Below, piece by piece: positions 12,801 to 21,100 of a stretch of DNA of 64,000 nt; within the stretch, counting starts at the first letter, position 1, and each line of letters opens with the position of its first letter. The DNA lies in the NCBI RefSeq assembly GCF_040802235.1, contig NC_133167.1, forward strand, positions 16,484,501 through 16,548,500. Reading direction: 5' to 3'. The stretch is from Manis javanica (taxonomy: Eukaryota > Chordata > Mammalia > Pholidota > Manidae). The translations under genes and the position numbers were made by a program. Under the pieces are notes generated by a model. That model was not told where the DNA came from, did no database searches, and saw nothing but the letters and a program-made list of their open reading frames with translations.

Positions 12801-15800
12801 ATCCCCTCTCCTAACCCCAATAAGCCCCTATATACTCACCAAGTCTGGCCTGCTGTGCTCCCTTTCCCTTGCACCCTGGTTCCGAACTTTGTTCTGTAGG
12901 GCCTGAGGTTAAGTGTTAGAGGTGGTACAGGCAAGGCCAAAGGGTGTGTGAGCCCTCTGAAACCCCTGCCCAGAGCTGGAGCCCTCATCCTCCCTCTCTC
13001 CCCATCTCCCCCAACCAGCGAGGCAGCTAAGGGTTCTGCAGCCTCTGCAGGATGTGACTGTCATTGAGGGGGGCAGCGCCACCTTCCAGCTAGAGCTGTC
13101 CCAGGAGGGTGTGACTGGAGAGTGGGCCCGTGGTGGAGTACGGCTGCAGCCAGGGCCCAAGTGCCACCTTCATGCAGAAGGCCATACTCACGGCCTGGTC
13201 CTCAGTGGCCTGGGCCTGGCAGACTCGGGATGCATCTCCTTCACTGCAGATTCCCTGCGCTGTGCAGCCAGACTCACTGTGAGAGGTGCGGCCTCCGGGA
13301 TGGCCACTTGCCTGCTGACCACCCTGGGTGTTACTCTACTGATCCCACTACCTGTGTGGCCCCTGCTGAGCATGCCTGTCCCACTGTGACTCTCACTGAC
13401 CTCCCTAGCAGAGTGTGACTTCTCCGGCCAGTCTGATCCAGTGCAGCCCCACTGACTCAGTCCCTGCAAACCACCGACTGTGCCACTGTGAGCATGCCTG
13501 TGCCAGTGTGGTCACTACTGTCTGCCTGCTGACCGTGGCCTCACTGACTACCCTGCATGTGACCCCACTGACCATGCCTGCCTGCTGTGGCCCCCTCTGC
13601 TTGTCTGAGTGTACCCTTCCGACCATTCAAGTCCCAACAAACAACTGGCTGCCTGAGGGTGACTCCCCTAGCAACTCTGTCTCAGTGCCCCCAGTTCTGC
13701 TTCCAGCCCAGTATGTTCTCCATTGACCACACCTGCTCTAGGGTTCCCCCAATGCTCCTCTGACTCCATTATGCTCCACCCTGGCCAGTATCACCTGTCC
13801 ATTCTAGCCAAGTGTGGCTCCCAGTGACCATGCCTGCCTATGGGTGACTCCTCTGGCACCTCTGCCCCAGTTCCCCTCAGTATGTCCCCACTAACCACCC
13901 TAAAATGTGACCCCTAGCTGGCCACTCCTGCCCTGTTGACCCTTGTTTCCTGGCTGTGCTTTCCACTGACCAGCGTTCCCCTTGGACCACTTGTCCCAGC
14001 ACATCCCCTGCTCACTAGTATACAATGACCACCTTGTCTAAGTGTGTCCACCACTAACCCCTTGTACCCAAGTGTGTCCTCCTTCTCCCACTCCCAGAGG
14101 CCCCAGTGACCATTGTGTGGGGGCCACAGGACCTAGAGGTGACTGAGGGAGACACGGCTACGATGGAGTGCAAGCTTTCCCAGGCCTTGGCTGATGTTAC
14201 CTGGGAGAAGGTCAGAGCAGCAGCCCTAGCCCAGTCTACCCCAGCATCCTAACAATAACATTAATGATTCCCCAAACAGAAACATTAATACTCGCTGAGC
14301 AGAAGTGCCTCATGCACTTTACATTTAATGAGCTAATCTTTGCAACAACCCTATGAAATAAGTCATGTCTCCGTGTTATCTCTAGGAGACTGAGGTTCAA
14401 TTGAGTCAATTATTGACCAGGGGCAGAGCTCATATTTGAATCCAGATTTGCCTTATTCCAGAATCCATGCCCATAGCTGGTATGATCAGTACATGACTCC
14501 GGGCTCCCAGAGACTATGGCACCCCTTTTCAGCCCTCACGTCCCCAAAGGGTGACACCTCCCCAATGAGGCTCCTGGTGTTGCCCCAAAGGTGCGGGGTG
14601 GTCCGACCCCAGCCTGGAGGACACAGACGGGCATAAATCAGCCTCGAAACCTCTTGGCATCAACACGGCGCCGCCGCTTCCGCCCAGCTAAGTTCACTCC
14701 TACCCTATACAACTCCTGCCCGTAGGACGGGTGCCCGCTCATCCCCAGCCCCCGGCTGAAGCTCCAGTCCCTCGGCACGCGCCGCTTTCTCCAGCTGCGG
14801 CGCTGCAACCTTTTGGACGCTGGGTCCTACAGCTGCGCGGTGGGGACGGCTCACGCAGGGCCCGTGCGCCTGGTCGTGCGCGGTGGGTACCGGGCGCTGC
14901 CCCGGCCGGACACTGCTGAGGGAGTGGGTTCCCCGGATCTGACTTTCCCAGGGAGTGACTGATCTGGTACTTCTAGACAGAGGGGCGGGGAGTGGGCGTG
15001 GTCGGGTGCCGCCCCCTCCGACCCTCCCCGCCTCACGCCCCTGGCTCCGCCCCAGAGCGCATGGTGTTAGTGCTCTCCCAGCTCCGGTCGGTGCGCGCCC
15101 GCGAAGGTGACGGCGCCACGTTCGAGTGCACTGTGTCGGAGGTCGAGACCCCTGGGAATTGGGAGCTCAAAGGGCGCCCGTTGAGACCTGGAGGCCGCGT
15201 CCGCATCCGACAGGAAGGTCTGGCCGACGTTCTACCAGCTCTGGCCCCTTGCTGCCCCGCCCCCGGGACAGGCAGGCCCCGCCCTGCTGGGATAAGCCCC
15301 GCCTCCAACTAGGATGGGCCCCGCCCCACGGCCCAAAGAGCTGTCTCATCATCTTTCCCCGGCCCCTAAGCTCTGAGGCTTTGGTCCTGGACCGCTCCTC
15401 CTCCCCTTCAACTTACCAATTCCGCCCAAAACAGCTCATATTTGAGGCGTCCGAACCGGTCCGGGGACCTACTCCGGCGCCACCCCCATTCCTGAATGCT
15501 CCCCAGAGGCGGTGTAGGCCTAGCTAACTCCTCCTCCCCGCCTCCCTCCCCCCACTCCAGAGAAGAAACATATTCTGGTGCTGAGCGAGCTACGCGCGGA
15601 GGACGCCGGTGAGGTCCGCTTCCAGGCGGGACCCGCCCAGTCCGTGGCGCAGCTGGAGGTGGAGGGTAAGCAGCTGGGGCCCAGACTGGCAAGCCGGCTG
15701 GCGGCTGGCCCTAAAAACGCCCTCCCCTCTCTTCCTCGAGGGACTGTGCCCGGGTGGTTCACAGAGGGCAGTGCATTTCCTTGGGTAGGAGGGAGATGAG

Positions 15801-16218
15801 GAGACTTTGGATTAGGGGGACAGGGGAACCTATTGGTGACACAGAGACCTAAAACCAGGAGTGGTGGTCGCGAGGAGGGAAAATGCGTCTCTTCTCAGGG
15901 GGTCCTGCGTGTCCCTATTAACTCAAGCCCTCGTCCTCCATCCCCAAGCACTGCCCCTCCAGATGTGCCGCCGCCCCCCTTGCGAGAAGACGGTTCTGGT
16001 CGGCCGCAGGGCAGTGCTGGAGGTGACTCTGTCCCGTTCGGGGGGCCACGTGTGCTGGTTACGGGAGGGGATTGAGCTGTGCCCCGGAGACAAGTACGAG
16101 CTGCACAGCCACGGCCCTACCCACAGCCTGGTCATCCGTGACGTGCTACCTGAGGACCAGGGCATCTATTGCTGCCAGACCGGTCAGGACAGCGCTGAAA
16201 CACGACTGCTGGTAGAGG
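574..16218 (+). CDS. OBSL1: Obscurin-like protein 1, 5'-truncated by the window edge
   Basis: OBSL1 is a cytoskeletal scaffold of Ig modules. Known roles: linking M-band proteins (titin, myomesin) and, with CUL7 and CCDC8, forming the 3M complex. Nineteen coding exons are visible: 574-843, 929-1180, 1345-1647, 1780-2076, 3039-3311, 4541-4813, 5447-5719, 8588-8860, 9650-9925, 9999-10286, 10479-10754, 11357-11626, 11785-12057, 13019-13285, 14098-14210, 14726-14882, 15056-15217, 15561-15665, 15949-16218. They sum to 4671 nt (1557 codons). Most are symmetric phase 1-1 exons carrying one Ig each, with a W-Y/F-K-D-G core and a D-x-G-x-Y/F-x-C strand; the third is a fibronectin III module. The human protein has about 1896 residues, so about 340 N-terminal residues (probably one large first exon) lie upstream. 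The FN3 position fits that offset. The exact C-terminus is uncertain. Confidence 0.95.
929..1180 (+). CDS. OBSL1: OBSL1 exon: degenerate Ig domain
   Basis: Phase 1-1, 84 codons, the shortest module. The Trp is kept (GHWSRDGEEL), but neither canonical disulfide Cys is in place: LLVETRE replaces the first and EVTFSLG the second. It still reads as an I-set fold lacking the disulfide. Confidence 0.92.
1345..1647 (+). CDS. OBSL1: OBSL1 exon: fibronectin type III domain
   Basis: The only FN3 module seen. It opens with PPGPPVL, has the B-strand Trp in VLLTWKPPEP and the F-strand tyrosine pattern DYRFRVCTVSEHGRS. Phase 1-1, 101 codons. The single FN3 after the N-terminal Ig set is typical of OBSL1. 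Confidence 0.93.
1780..2076 (+). CDS. OBSL1: OBSL1 exon: Ig domain after FN3
   Basis: Acceptor ctcag ends at 1779, donor gt at 2077. 99 codons, longer than its neighbours. Contains EDVQVYNGEDAVFSLDL, GTWFLNGEEL and DSGALVGFSC; the first Cys is absent. Confidence 0.93.
2077..3038. other. OBSL1: OBSL1 intron
   Basis: 962 bp. The first 600 bp show no recognisable signal. An old hAT-type relic lies at about 2690-2875. Confidence 0.6.
2690..2875. mobile_element. MER5-like hAT DNA transposon relic
   Basis: Contains phrases typical of the MER5/Charlie group (cctgggatcacc, aatgcagattccctggccc, aagaatctgcatttttagtaggc) with a G-rich insertion. Family assigned by eye. Confidence 0.5.
3039..3311 (+). 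CDS. OBSL1: OBSL1 exon: Ig domain, WYKDG type
   Basis: Phase 1-1, 91 codons. LICELSR, SWYKDGQKVEES and DSGEFECRT give a complete I-set core. This and the modules at 4541, 5447 and 8588 are the same length and closely similar, pointing to tandem exon duplication. Confidence 0.94.
3473..3515 (+). pseudogene. Relic of a duplicated OBSL1 Ig exon inside an intron
   Basis: This stretch reads VVLDDEGLCHRLV in an open frame and matches the functional exon segment from 4690 (VVLEDEGPRHRLV) at about 34 of the first 39 bases, and the 8588 module nearly as well. No W-Y-K-D-G core or splice sites of a complete exon are recognisable around it. It looks like a partly erased tandem exon copy. Confidence 0.7.
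3600..3790. repeat. MIR-type SINE relic
   Basis: Typical MIR wording: attattttatgtaatcttca, cagatgaagaaaccgaggtt and cagagaggttatgtacctg, then a degraded tail. Confidence 0.7.
3850..4000. mobile_element. MER5/MER58-like hAT relic
   Basis: gtggttctcagaagcc-like start, ggaagcttgttataaatgca and cccaggcccccccaatacc resemble the MER5 group. Divergent. Confidence 0.4.
4541..4813 (+). CDS. OBSL1: OBSL1 exon: Ig domain, WYKDG type
   Basis: Phase 1-1, 91 codons, acceptor ccag at 4537-4540. Core LTCEVDRED, HWYKDGQEVEEND and GGEFQCVAG. Its segment 4690-4732 closely matches a decayed intronic copy at 3473-3515. Confidence 0.94.
4814..5446. other. OBSL1: OBSL1 intron
   Basis: 633 bp, GC-moderate unique sequence. 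No repeat or hidden exon recognised. Confidence 0.55.
5447..5719 (+). CDS. OBSL1: OBSL1 exon: Ig domain
   Basis: Phase 1-1, 91 codons. LTCELCR, VRWTKDGEEVLES and DSGEYLCEID show both disulfide Cys and the core Trp. Confidence 0.94.
6060..6387. mobile_element. Non-autonomous hAT-type DNA transposon with intact inverted ends
   Basis: Perfect 14-base terminal inverted repeats: CAGGGGTCGCAAAC at 6060-6073 and GTTTGCGACCCCTG at 6374-6387. The flanks gtgttaac (6052-6059) and tgttaaat (6388-6395) share tgttaa, consistent with a worn 8-bp target duplication. 328 bp, no transposase frame. It interrupts an older repeat. Confidence 0.75.
7965..8150. repeat. MIR-type SINE relic
   Basis: tgtgccttaattttctcatc, tgggataaaataatacctac and gctgtgagggttcaacatg follow the MIR consensus order. 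Confidence 0.75.
8588..8860 (+). CDS. OBSL1: OBSL1 exon: Ig domain, WYKDG type
   Basis: Phase 1-1, 91 codons. LMCELSRED, RWYKDGLEVEES and GGEFVCDAG. Nearly the same wording as the 4541 module. It is separated from the previous exon by the longest OBSL1 intron here (2.9 kb). Confidence 0.94.
9070..9320. repeat. Ancient L2/CR1-like LINE tail
   Basis: gttcattcaacaagtactta, ttgagcacctgctatgtact and tagagctgcattccggtgag match the widespread ancient repeat with the consensus wording attcaacaaatatttattga. Same family as 5930-6060 and 40770-41030. Confidence 0.55.
9320..9535. repeat. MIR-type SINE relic
   Basis: gagtcagatggctctgggtg, gaccttggacagatcactt, ccttatctgtaaagtgaag and cagcacctggcacacagtag in MIR order, within an OBSL1 intron. 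Confidence 0.75.
9650..9925 (+). CDS. OBSL1: OBSL1 exon: Ig domain
   Basis: Phase 1-1, 92 codons. LRCEVAPAG, CWFKDGLEVEAS and DAGEYVCETRD. Only 73 bp separate it from the next exon. Confidence 0.93.
9999..10286 (+). CDS. OBSL1: OBSL1 exon: Ig domain
   Basis: Phase 1-1, 96 codons. LSCELSRAG, FWSHNGRPVQEG and HAGLYTCQSG. A Gly-rich FG-loop insertion (GAGPGGPS) makes it longer than the other modules. Confidence 0.92.
10479..10754 (+). CDS. OBSL1: OBSL1 exon: Ig domain lacking the first Cys
   Basis: Phase 1-1, 92 codons. RWYKDGERLA and DAGEYLCDAP are present, but the B-strand reads LELVVHLSG with no Cys, so no canonical disulfide. Confidence 0.92.
10940..11145. repeat. MIR-type SINE relic
   Basis: ggggctctggagtcaaccca, ctaacctctctgagcccca, gaaatggggagatagtgctt and gagataaatagggtacatgg follow the MIR consensus. 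It fills most of the 10755-11356 intron. Confidence 0.75.
11357..11626 (+). CDS. OBSL1: OBSL1 exon: Ig domain
   Basis: Phase 1-1, 90 codons. ATFRCEVSPPDADVTWLRNG is a classic I-set start. The F-strand is DAGTVTARAG, so the second Cys is missing. Confidence 0.92.
11785..12057 (+). CDS. OBSL1: OBSL1 exon: Ig domain
   Basis: Phase 1-1, 91 codons. VCLEVETG, AVRWVRGGEPL and DQGTYGCESH. The donor splits an Arg/Pro junction (c at 12057, then gtgagt). Confidence 0.91.
12058..13018. other. OBSL1: OBSL1 intron with two MIR relics
   Basis: A MIR lies at about 12400-12570 (tgtgtgactttgtgcaattt, ggagcattaattgagataac). A second, from about 12580 to 12720, carries cagatgggaaaactaaggcc and ccaaaggtcacacagcat. 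The rest is unique. Confidence 0.65.
13019..13285 (+). CDS. OBSL1: OBSL1 exon: Ig domain lacking the first Cys
   Basis: Phase 1-1, 89 codons. ATFQLELSQEG replaces the usual Cys strand, the Trp is in GEWARGG, and ADSGCISFTAD is the degenerate F-strand. Confidence 0.9.
13310..14060. repeat. Degenerate minisatellite in an OBSL1 intron
   Basis: Recurring phrases such as gaccatgcctgcctg, gtgactcccctagca / gtgactcctctggca, aagtgtgtcc and cactgaccaccctg recur at irregular spacing of tens of bases. This suggests an old tandem array, roughly 35-45 bp per unit, decayed beyond exact periodicity. Confidence 0.5.
14098..14210 (+). CDS. OBSL1: OBSL1 exon: first half of a split Ig domain
   Basis: 113 nt ending exactly after VTWEK at a phase-0 donor (gtcaga). 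Together with 14726-14882 it makes 270 nt, one normal module, so an extra intron interrupts the Ig just before the D-G of the usual K-D-G motif. ATMECKLSQ carries the first Cys. Confidence 0.88.
14211..14725. other. OBSL1: OBSL1 intron interrupting an Ig module
   Basis: Phase-0 intron. A MIR relic occupies about 14270-14440 (ctttacatttaatgagctaa, caacaaccctatgaaataag). The last 150 bp rise in CpG. Confidence 0.65.
14726..14882 (+). CDS. OBSL1: OBSL1 exon: second half of a split Ig domain
   Basis: Begins in phase 0 with DGCPLIPSPR after acceptor cgtag and ends in phase 1. DAGSYSCAVG carries the second Cys. CpG-rich compared with the upstream exons. Confidence 0.88.
15056..15217 (+). CDS. OBSL1: OBSL1 exon: first half of a second split Ig domain
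   Basis: 162 nt, phase 1-1. ATFECTVSEVETPGNWELKG holds the Cys and Trp. The donor is at g15217|gtctgg. With 15561-15665 it totals 267 nt. Confidence 0.85.
15218..15560. other. OBSL1: OBSL1 CpG-rich short intron
   Basis: 343 bp of GC-rich sequence with several gccccgcc/gcccc runs. No separate gene seen. Part of a CpG-rich block from about 14.65 to 16.1 kb. Confidence 0.5.
15561..15665 (+). CDS. OBSL1: OBSL1 exon: second half of a second split Ig domain
   Basis: 105 nt, phase 1-1, acceptor ctccag at 15555-15560. HILVLSELRAEDAGEVRFQA is the E-F strand region; Phe replaces the second Cys. Confidence 0.87.
15949..16218 (+). CDS. OBSL1: OBSL1 exon: last Ig domain
   Basis: 90 codons, acceptor ccaag at 15944-15948. 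VLEVTLSRSG, CWLREGIEL and DQGIYCCQTG. At 16215 the frame reads E-G and meets gtgagt. If spliced, a short tail follows; if not, TGA at 16224-16226 ends the protein after one more residue. Confidence 0.9.
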
Positions 16219-17070
16219 GTGAGTGAAGCTGACTGGGCAGAGGTCAGAGGGGCAGCCTGGCTGGCCAGGCAGAAGGGGTCGCTAAGAGCTGGTGAGCTGA
16301 GACACACCTACCAGAGGCTTTCCAGGACTTGGGGTGTCAAGTTGGTTCTGGGATCTGTTGGCAGTGGGGGAGGGGGTAGGTCACACCCAGGGTTGGGGAG
16401 AGGAGGGAGCCCTGTGTTCTCAGCAGGAACCATTTGGTTCAGGTTAGCTGTTCCCACCTTTCTATGACCTTTCCTCTCCAGGCTTCTCACTCCCTCCTGT
16501 CTCTGGACCATGTTTGTCTCTCCTGAATGCCCCATTTGTACCCGTTTCTCTCCTTCCCACCTACCAGCCCCTAGTCTCCCCCACACCTGTCCCTCAGCCC
16601 TCCTGCCCTCTCCTTAGCTGGCTTCTGCCCATCTCAGTGAGTTTAACATAAGCCTCACCAGAGGGCTGCTGAGCTAGTCCCATTTCTTTCCTCTTCCACC
16701 TAGGAGATGCCCCACCCTCCACCCACATTCCTGCATTCCCTCCAGGTGCTGTGCCTTGCCCTACCTCTGACCCCCACTTTCCTGCCCCACAGACAGTGCT
16801 AACAGAGGTCCAGAAAATGTGGGGCAGAGGGTGAGGGCCCAGCTCTTCCTGTTTGAGTGCCCAGGATCTGCCAGGGGAGAGGACAGTGGTACCCACTATC
16901 TCCCCGGCCCTACGCAGAGTCATTCCTCTGCAGGTAGCTAGGAGGACCGAACCAGGCCAGGCAGGTGCTCTCGGACAACTTGGAAGGCGCATGCCCTTAC
17001 CCCAGGCAGGGGTGGGGCGGCAGGGAAACCAGAGGTGTTGGGAGACAATAAAAGTGGTACAGCCCTTTTC
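16219..17070 (+). other. OBSL1: OBSL1 terminal intron and/or 3' UTR
   Basis: After gtgagt at 16219 several acceptors are possible: 16618 (ttag), about 16646 (ctcag) and 16793 (ccacag). The first two would add only a few residues before a stop; the third would add about 48, ending at TAG near 16940. The summed module lengths already approach the known protein length, which favours a very short tail. 3' UTR sequence then runs to the AATAAA at 17047. Confidence 0.6.
17047..17052 (+). terminator. OBSL1: OBSL1 polyadenylation signal AATAAA
   Basis: First canonical plus-strand AATAAA after the last OBSL1 coding exon. Cleavage is expected near 17065-17075, just before the convergent TMEM198 3' region. 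Confidence 0.75.
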
Positions 17071-17072
17071 CC

Positions 17073-17659
17073 TGGCTCTCTGTGTAGTGTAGGATGGCAG
17101 AACTTGCCTGGAGCCCCTGTATAATAAGTGACACAAGGAACCAAAGGGCTGCAGTGCTTCCAACTTGGCCTATGGAGGTGCCAGCCACCGAAGACCATAA
17201 CTCTTGGCAGAAGCCACACAGTTTGGCACATTTATAAAAGATGTAAAACAGGGTGGGGCATGGGGAGACAGAAGCATGAGGTGTCCAGGGTGGCAAGACA
17301 GACACCAGACATGCACCGTGCATTTAAGGCCCCTTCCCCAGTTCCCCTCCCCAGCCCAGCCCAGAGTAGCACCCCTCACCTCCATCCCCTACCACTGCCC
17401 TCAGGCTGGTGGCTTTGCAGAGACAGGGGATCAGGGTGAGGTGCTGAAGTTAGCCCCATGGACAAGGACAAGAAGCCTTAGACGAGTCTGGTTGAGAGGT
17501 GGCGTGTCGGGGGAGGAAAGCAGACCTCCTCCACTTAGACATGCAGGAGAGTGGTCCATGGGAGCCCAGCAGTGGGAGAGGAGGCAGGGCCAGCCTTGGA
17601 AAAGCTCCACCAATCAGAAATCTAAGGCAAAGGTCCCAGTGTCCCCTCTAAACCCACCC

Positions 17660-17713
<54 letters not shown>

Positions 17714-17981
17714 AGGCAACACACTCACAACCCTGAGCATACCCCAGTGGGGCTCACACCCTGCGTTCTTCAGGAGCCCCTTGGGAAGTTGAGAGCGGGC
17801 TTTCCCCCCAGGCCTAGCTTAGCCTGAGACAGGTCTCCCTTCCAGCAGTCAGGCCAGCTTGCTTGAAGGTGGGGAAAGGGACAGCCAAGGGCCAGATTGG
17901 CTGGGTGGTGGCCCAGCAGACCTCCCCAAGCTGGCAGAGCTGGTGACCACAGAGTCTAGGTGGGCAGAAACAGCTATACTG
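17073..17981 (-). other. TMEM198: TMEM198 3' UTR and convergent gap with OBSL1
   Basis: No minus-strand AATAAA is seen. The variant TATAAA (plus-strand tttata at 17231-17236) is the best candidate, giving a 3' UTR of about 750 nt. It contains a long CA/TG microsatellite. Confidence 0.45.
17661..17711. repeat. (CA)n microsatellite
   Basis: About 50 bp of nearly pure ca dinucleotide, with one cgca interruption at its end, in the putative TMEM198 3' UTR. Confidence 0.97.
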
Positions 17982-18119
17982 CTATACCCGCACAGGGGGC
18001 CCCGAGCAGGCTGTCAGTGGGCCCTGCGACCCATACTCATAGTCCACATCTGTGGGCGAAGCCATGAAGGAGCTCAGTGAGCTCCCTGTCTGCCGGTCCC
18101 GGAAGCTCTGGATGTAGCT
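17982..18119 (-). CDS. TMEM198: TMEM198 last coding exon
   Basis: Begins [14 protein letters not shown] and ends GPPVRV with stop TAG at 17984-17982. Acceptor cacag. Confidence 0.94.
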   Translation of the reverse strand, partial: SYIQSFRDRQTGSSLSSFMASPTDVDYEYGSQGPLTACSGPPVRV

Positions 18120-21100
18120 CTGTGGGGAAGTAAACACAGGTGTGAGTGCCACTGAACCCCTGCCTGAAACCCACTTCAGGTAGACATCTTCTCCCTGCAC
18201 TGGCCCTCCCAAACCTGAGACACACACCTGAGTGCCTTAGGCCCAGGATCTCACCACACCTATAGTCCATAGCCCTGAGACCCAACCCCATACCATCACT
18301 CATTAAAACTCTATACTCAGGACACCTTTCCCACACACCTAGAGCTGGACCCATCAAGCTCCTGGTGCAGGCGTTATGCTGGGCAGACAAACACTAGGCT
18401 TTCTAGGCAGTGATCAGCCTCCGGGGAAGGCCCAGCCCTAGTAGGACAGTCTACAACTCTCCCTTTTCCCCTGTTCAGGCCAGAGGGCTTGGTTTGCTCA
18501 CTGGGGAGAGGACGTCTCCATTGAAGCGTTTGATGGGCACTGGCCTGCGCCGATAAGCAGGGTCAGGGGGCCCAGGCCTTGGAGGAGCTCTGGGGCCTCT
18601 GGGGGGAACCCGAGGGTGTCTCTTCCTCCGCCGCTTCTCCTTGCGCTCTTCCTGCTGCCGAATACGCATCAGCTGCACACGTCGTCGCTGCCGGCTGATT
18701 ACCACTGTGAAGGGATGGGCAGAGAAGGGTCTCAGAGGACCACATACCTCACCTCCCTAGACTTTCCCTGACCTTTCCTACCTAGGGGCTGATGCTTCCA
18801 GATTCCCCTGTATGTTTTCCCCTCCCCTTTCCTTTTCCACCTCCCAGATGGGACTTCCTTCAGTTGTTCTTTTCTTCTGAAGGTCTTCCTGCAAGATTGC
18901 TAGACTTCTAGGTATCCTCTCCCAATTATTGTCCCTCTCCCAATCCTAGACCAGCCATCATCTCAACTAGACTACATCTGCCACCTCACTGATTTCCCCT
19001 TTTGTGTGTCCTTCTTCAGCACCCAAAATGAGCATCCCAAATGCTAATAGATTAGATTAGATGCTTTCTACTTTAACATTCCAATGACATCTCCAGGGCT
19101 CACCCAATTGGCACCTTCAGCCATCCACTACAGCCCCACTCTCTCATCAAGCCCAGCTGATTCCTTCTGAGGCCCTGACATTGCTGTCCCCTTTTCTCTT
19201 GCTCTTTGCATGGCTAGCTTCTTACCCTTCTGGACTCTACTTAAATGTCACCTCCTCCAAATGGCCCTCCTTGACTACCCTATCTCTAATAGCCTCTAGA
19301 GGTCACTCTTACTCATGTATATCACCCTGCATATATCTTTCGTATTACTCCATACAGCTGGAATTATCTTCTTTGTTTGAGTGTGTATTGTCTATCTCTC
19401 CATATCTGAATAGAACCCCATAAGAACAGGGACATTTTCTCTTTTGTCTCTGCTGGATCCCCAGTGCCTGGAATTGGCTTGGCACGGAGCTGCTGCTTTG
19501 TATGTTGTTGTAGAATGAATGGTGGCACTGGGTCCTGTCTTCCCAAATCCCGAGCTCATCAGCTCTCTAACCATATTGAGGCCTTCCACTACTGTTGTGT
19601 ACAGCTTCTCCCCCTACCATGTTCCAGTCTCTCAGCACCCCCCACCACGATCCCTGATCACCCATTTCTCTCACACCCACCCTGGCCTGTGCCCTCTCAC
19701 CTTCCGTGTGGGAGTCCCTCTCAGCCGTCACCCTCCACTGCACCAGAATGCCCATCAGGCTGAGCAGGGGCCAAAGTGCCAGCAGGGCCCAGCTCCGCCA
19801 GCAGAGCGGGGGCACAGGGGCGGCCCGTAGTCGTTCCACTACATAGCGTCCCAGCAGCAGCAGCTCTGCAAAATAGTCTGTGGCGGTGGCGATGAGAGCA
19901 GCACCAGTCACAGCAGTGGCCAGGGTGGTGAGCGGTCGGGGCCAGCGCAGCGTGAGCAGGGCGCAGAGTAGGCCGCCACCCAGCAGCAGCCCTAGTGGGC
20001 CCCAGACAGAGCCCGGCTGGTAGTAGGGTGCAGAGCCCAGCAGGGCAGCAGCAGCGAGCAGCAGACCGAGCAGCAGCCCCACTAGGAAAAGGCCCACGCT
20101 GCGTACTAGCATGGCCACCAGCCCGCAGAGCAACCCAATGCCCAGTGCGATGCCTGCACTTGCCCCGGCACTCAGCTGTGTCTCCAGCACCCGCTCTCGG
20201 TAGCACAACAGGAAGATGACCACTGAGCCAAACAGCAACCCAGTGAGGAAGAGCACTGCCTTGAAGCATCGGTAACCTGGAGGGGAACAGGGGCTAGTGA
20301 GGGGCCAAAATGAAGTCACCTGGCTGGAGGCAGGAGGTCAGAGGGATCAGGGATTTGAAATCACAGGGAAACCAGAGGCAGGACACTAAGATCAGAGAAT
20401 TGGGAGTCACCAGGGTCCTGAGAGCATCAGTGATGGGACCATTGGCATCATGATGGAGGTCAGAGAGACAGGTCATTGGGAGTCACTGGGAAAACAGCCA
20501 CTGAGATGAGCACTGGGTTTTTGGGGGTCAGAGGAGTCAGAGATAAAGCATTAGAATCAAGAGTGAATTAGCGATAGGGGTCATTGGGGTCTTTGGGATC
20601 ATAGGGGTCAGGGAGATAGGTCACTGGGGGTAACAAAGGGATTAAGAATACAGTCATTGGGGGCTTTGGGGAAGGGATTGTTCAGAAAGATGAGGTATTT
20701 GGAACTCAGAAAGAACCTGAAAGATGAGGGTCACATAGGTTCAGAAAGATGAGGTCATTCTTTGAGGGTCACAGGGCTTCAGAGATTGGATATTATTAAA
20801 AGGTTACAAAGAAAACAGAGAAGCAGGGTTATTGGGGAGGGGTTTCAGGAGATGAAGTCTTTGCAAGTTAGGGGAATTGACAGATGTGGAATCATTGAGA
20901 ATATTAGTTTTTCTGAGAGAGGGCACTATTAAGGCCAGAGAAATGGGATCATTGAGATCATGGTGAGGGGAGGGGTGATCCGACAATGGGGTCATAGGTA
21001 TCAGGTAATTAGGAATAATAGAGGGAGTCAGAGGGATGGAAAGTAAGAAGATAACTGGGGGTGGTTGAGAGTCACTAGGGCTTACAAGTGTTCATGGAGA

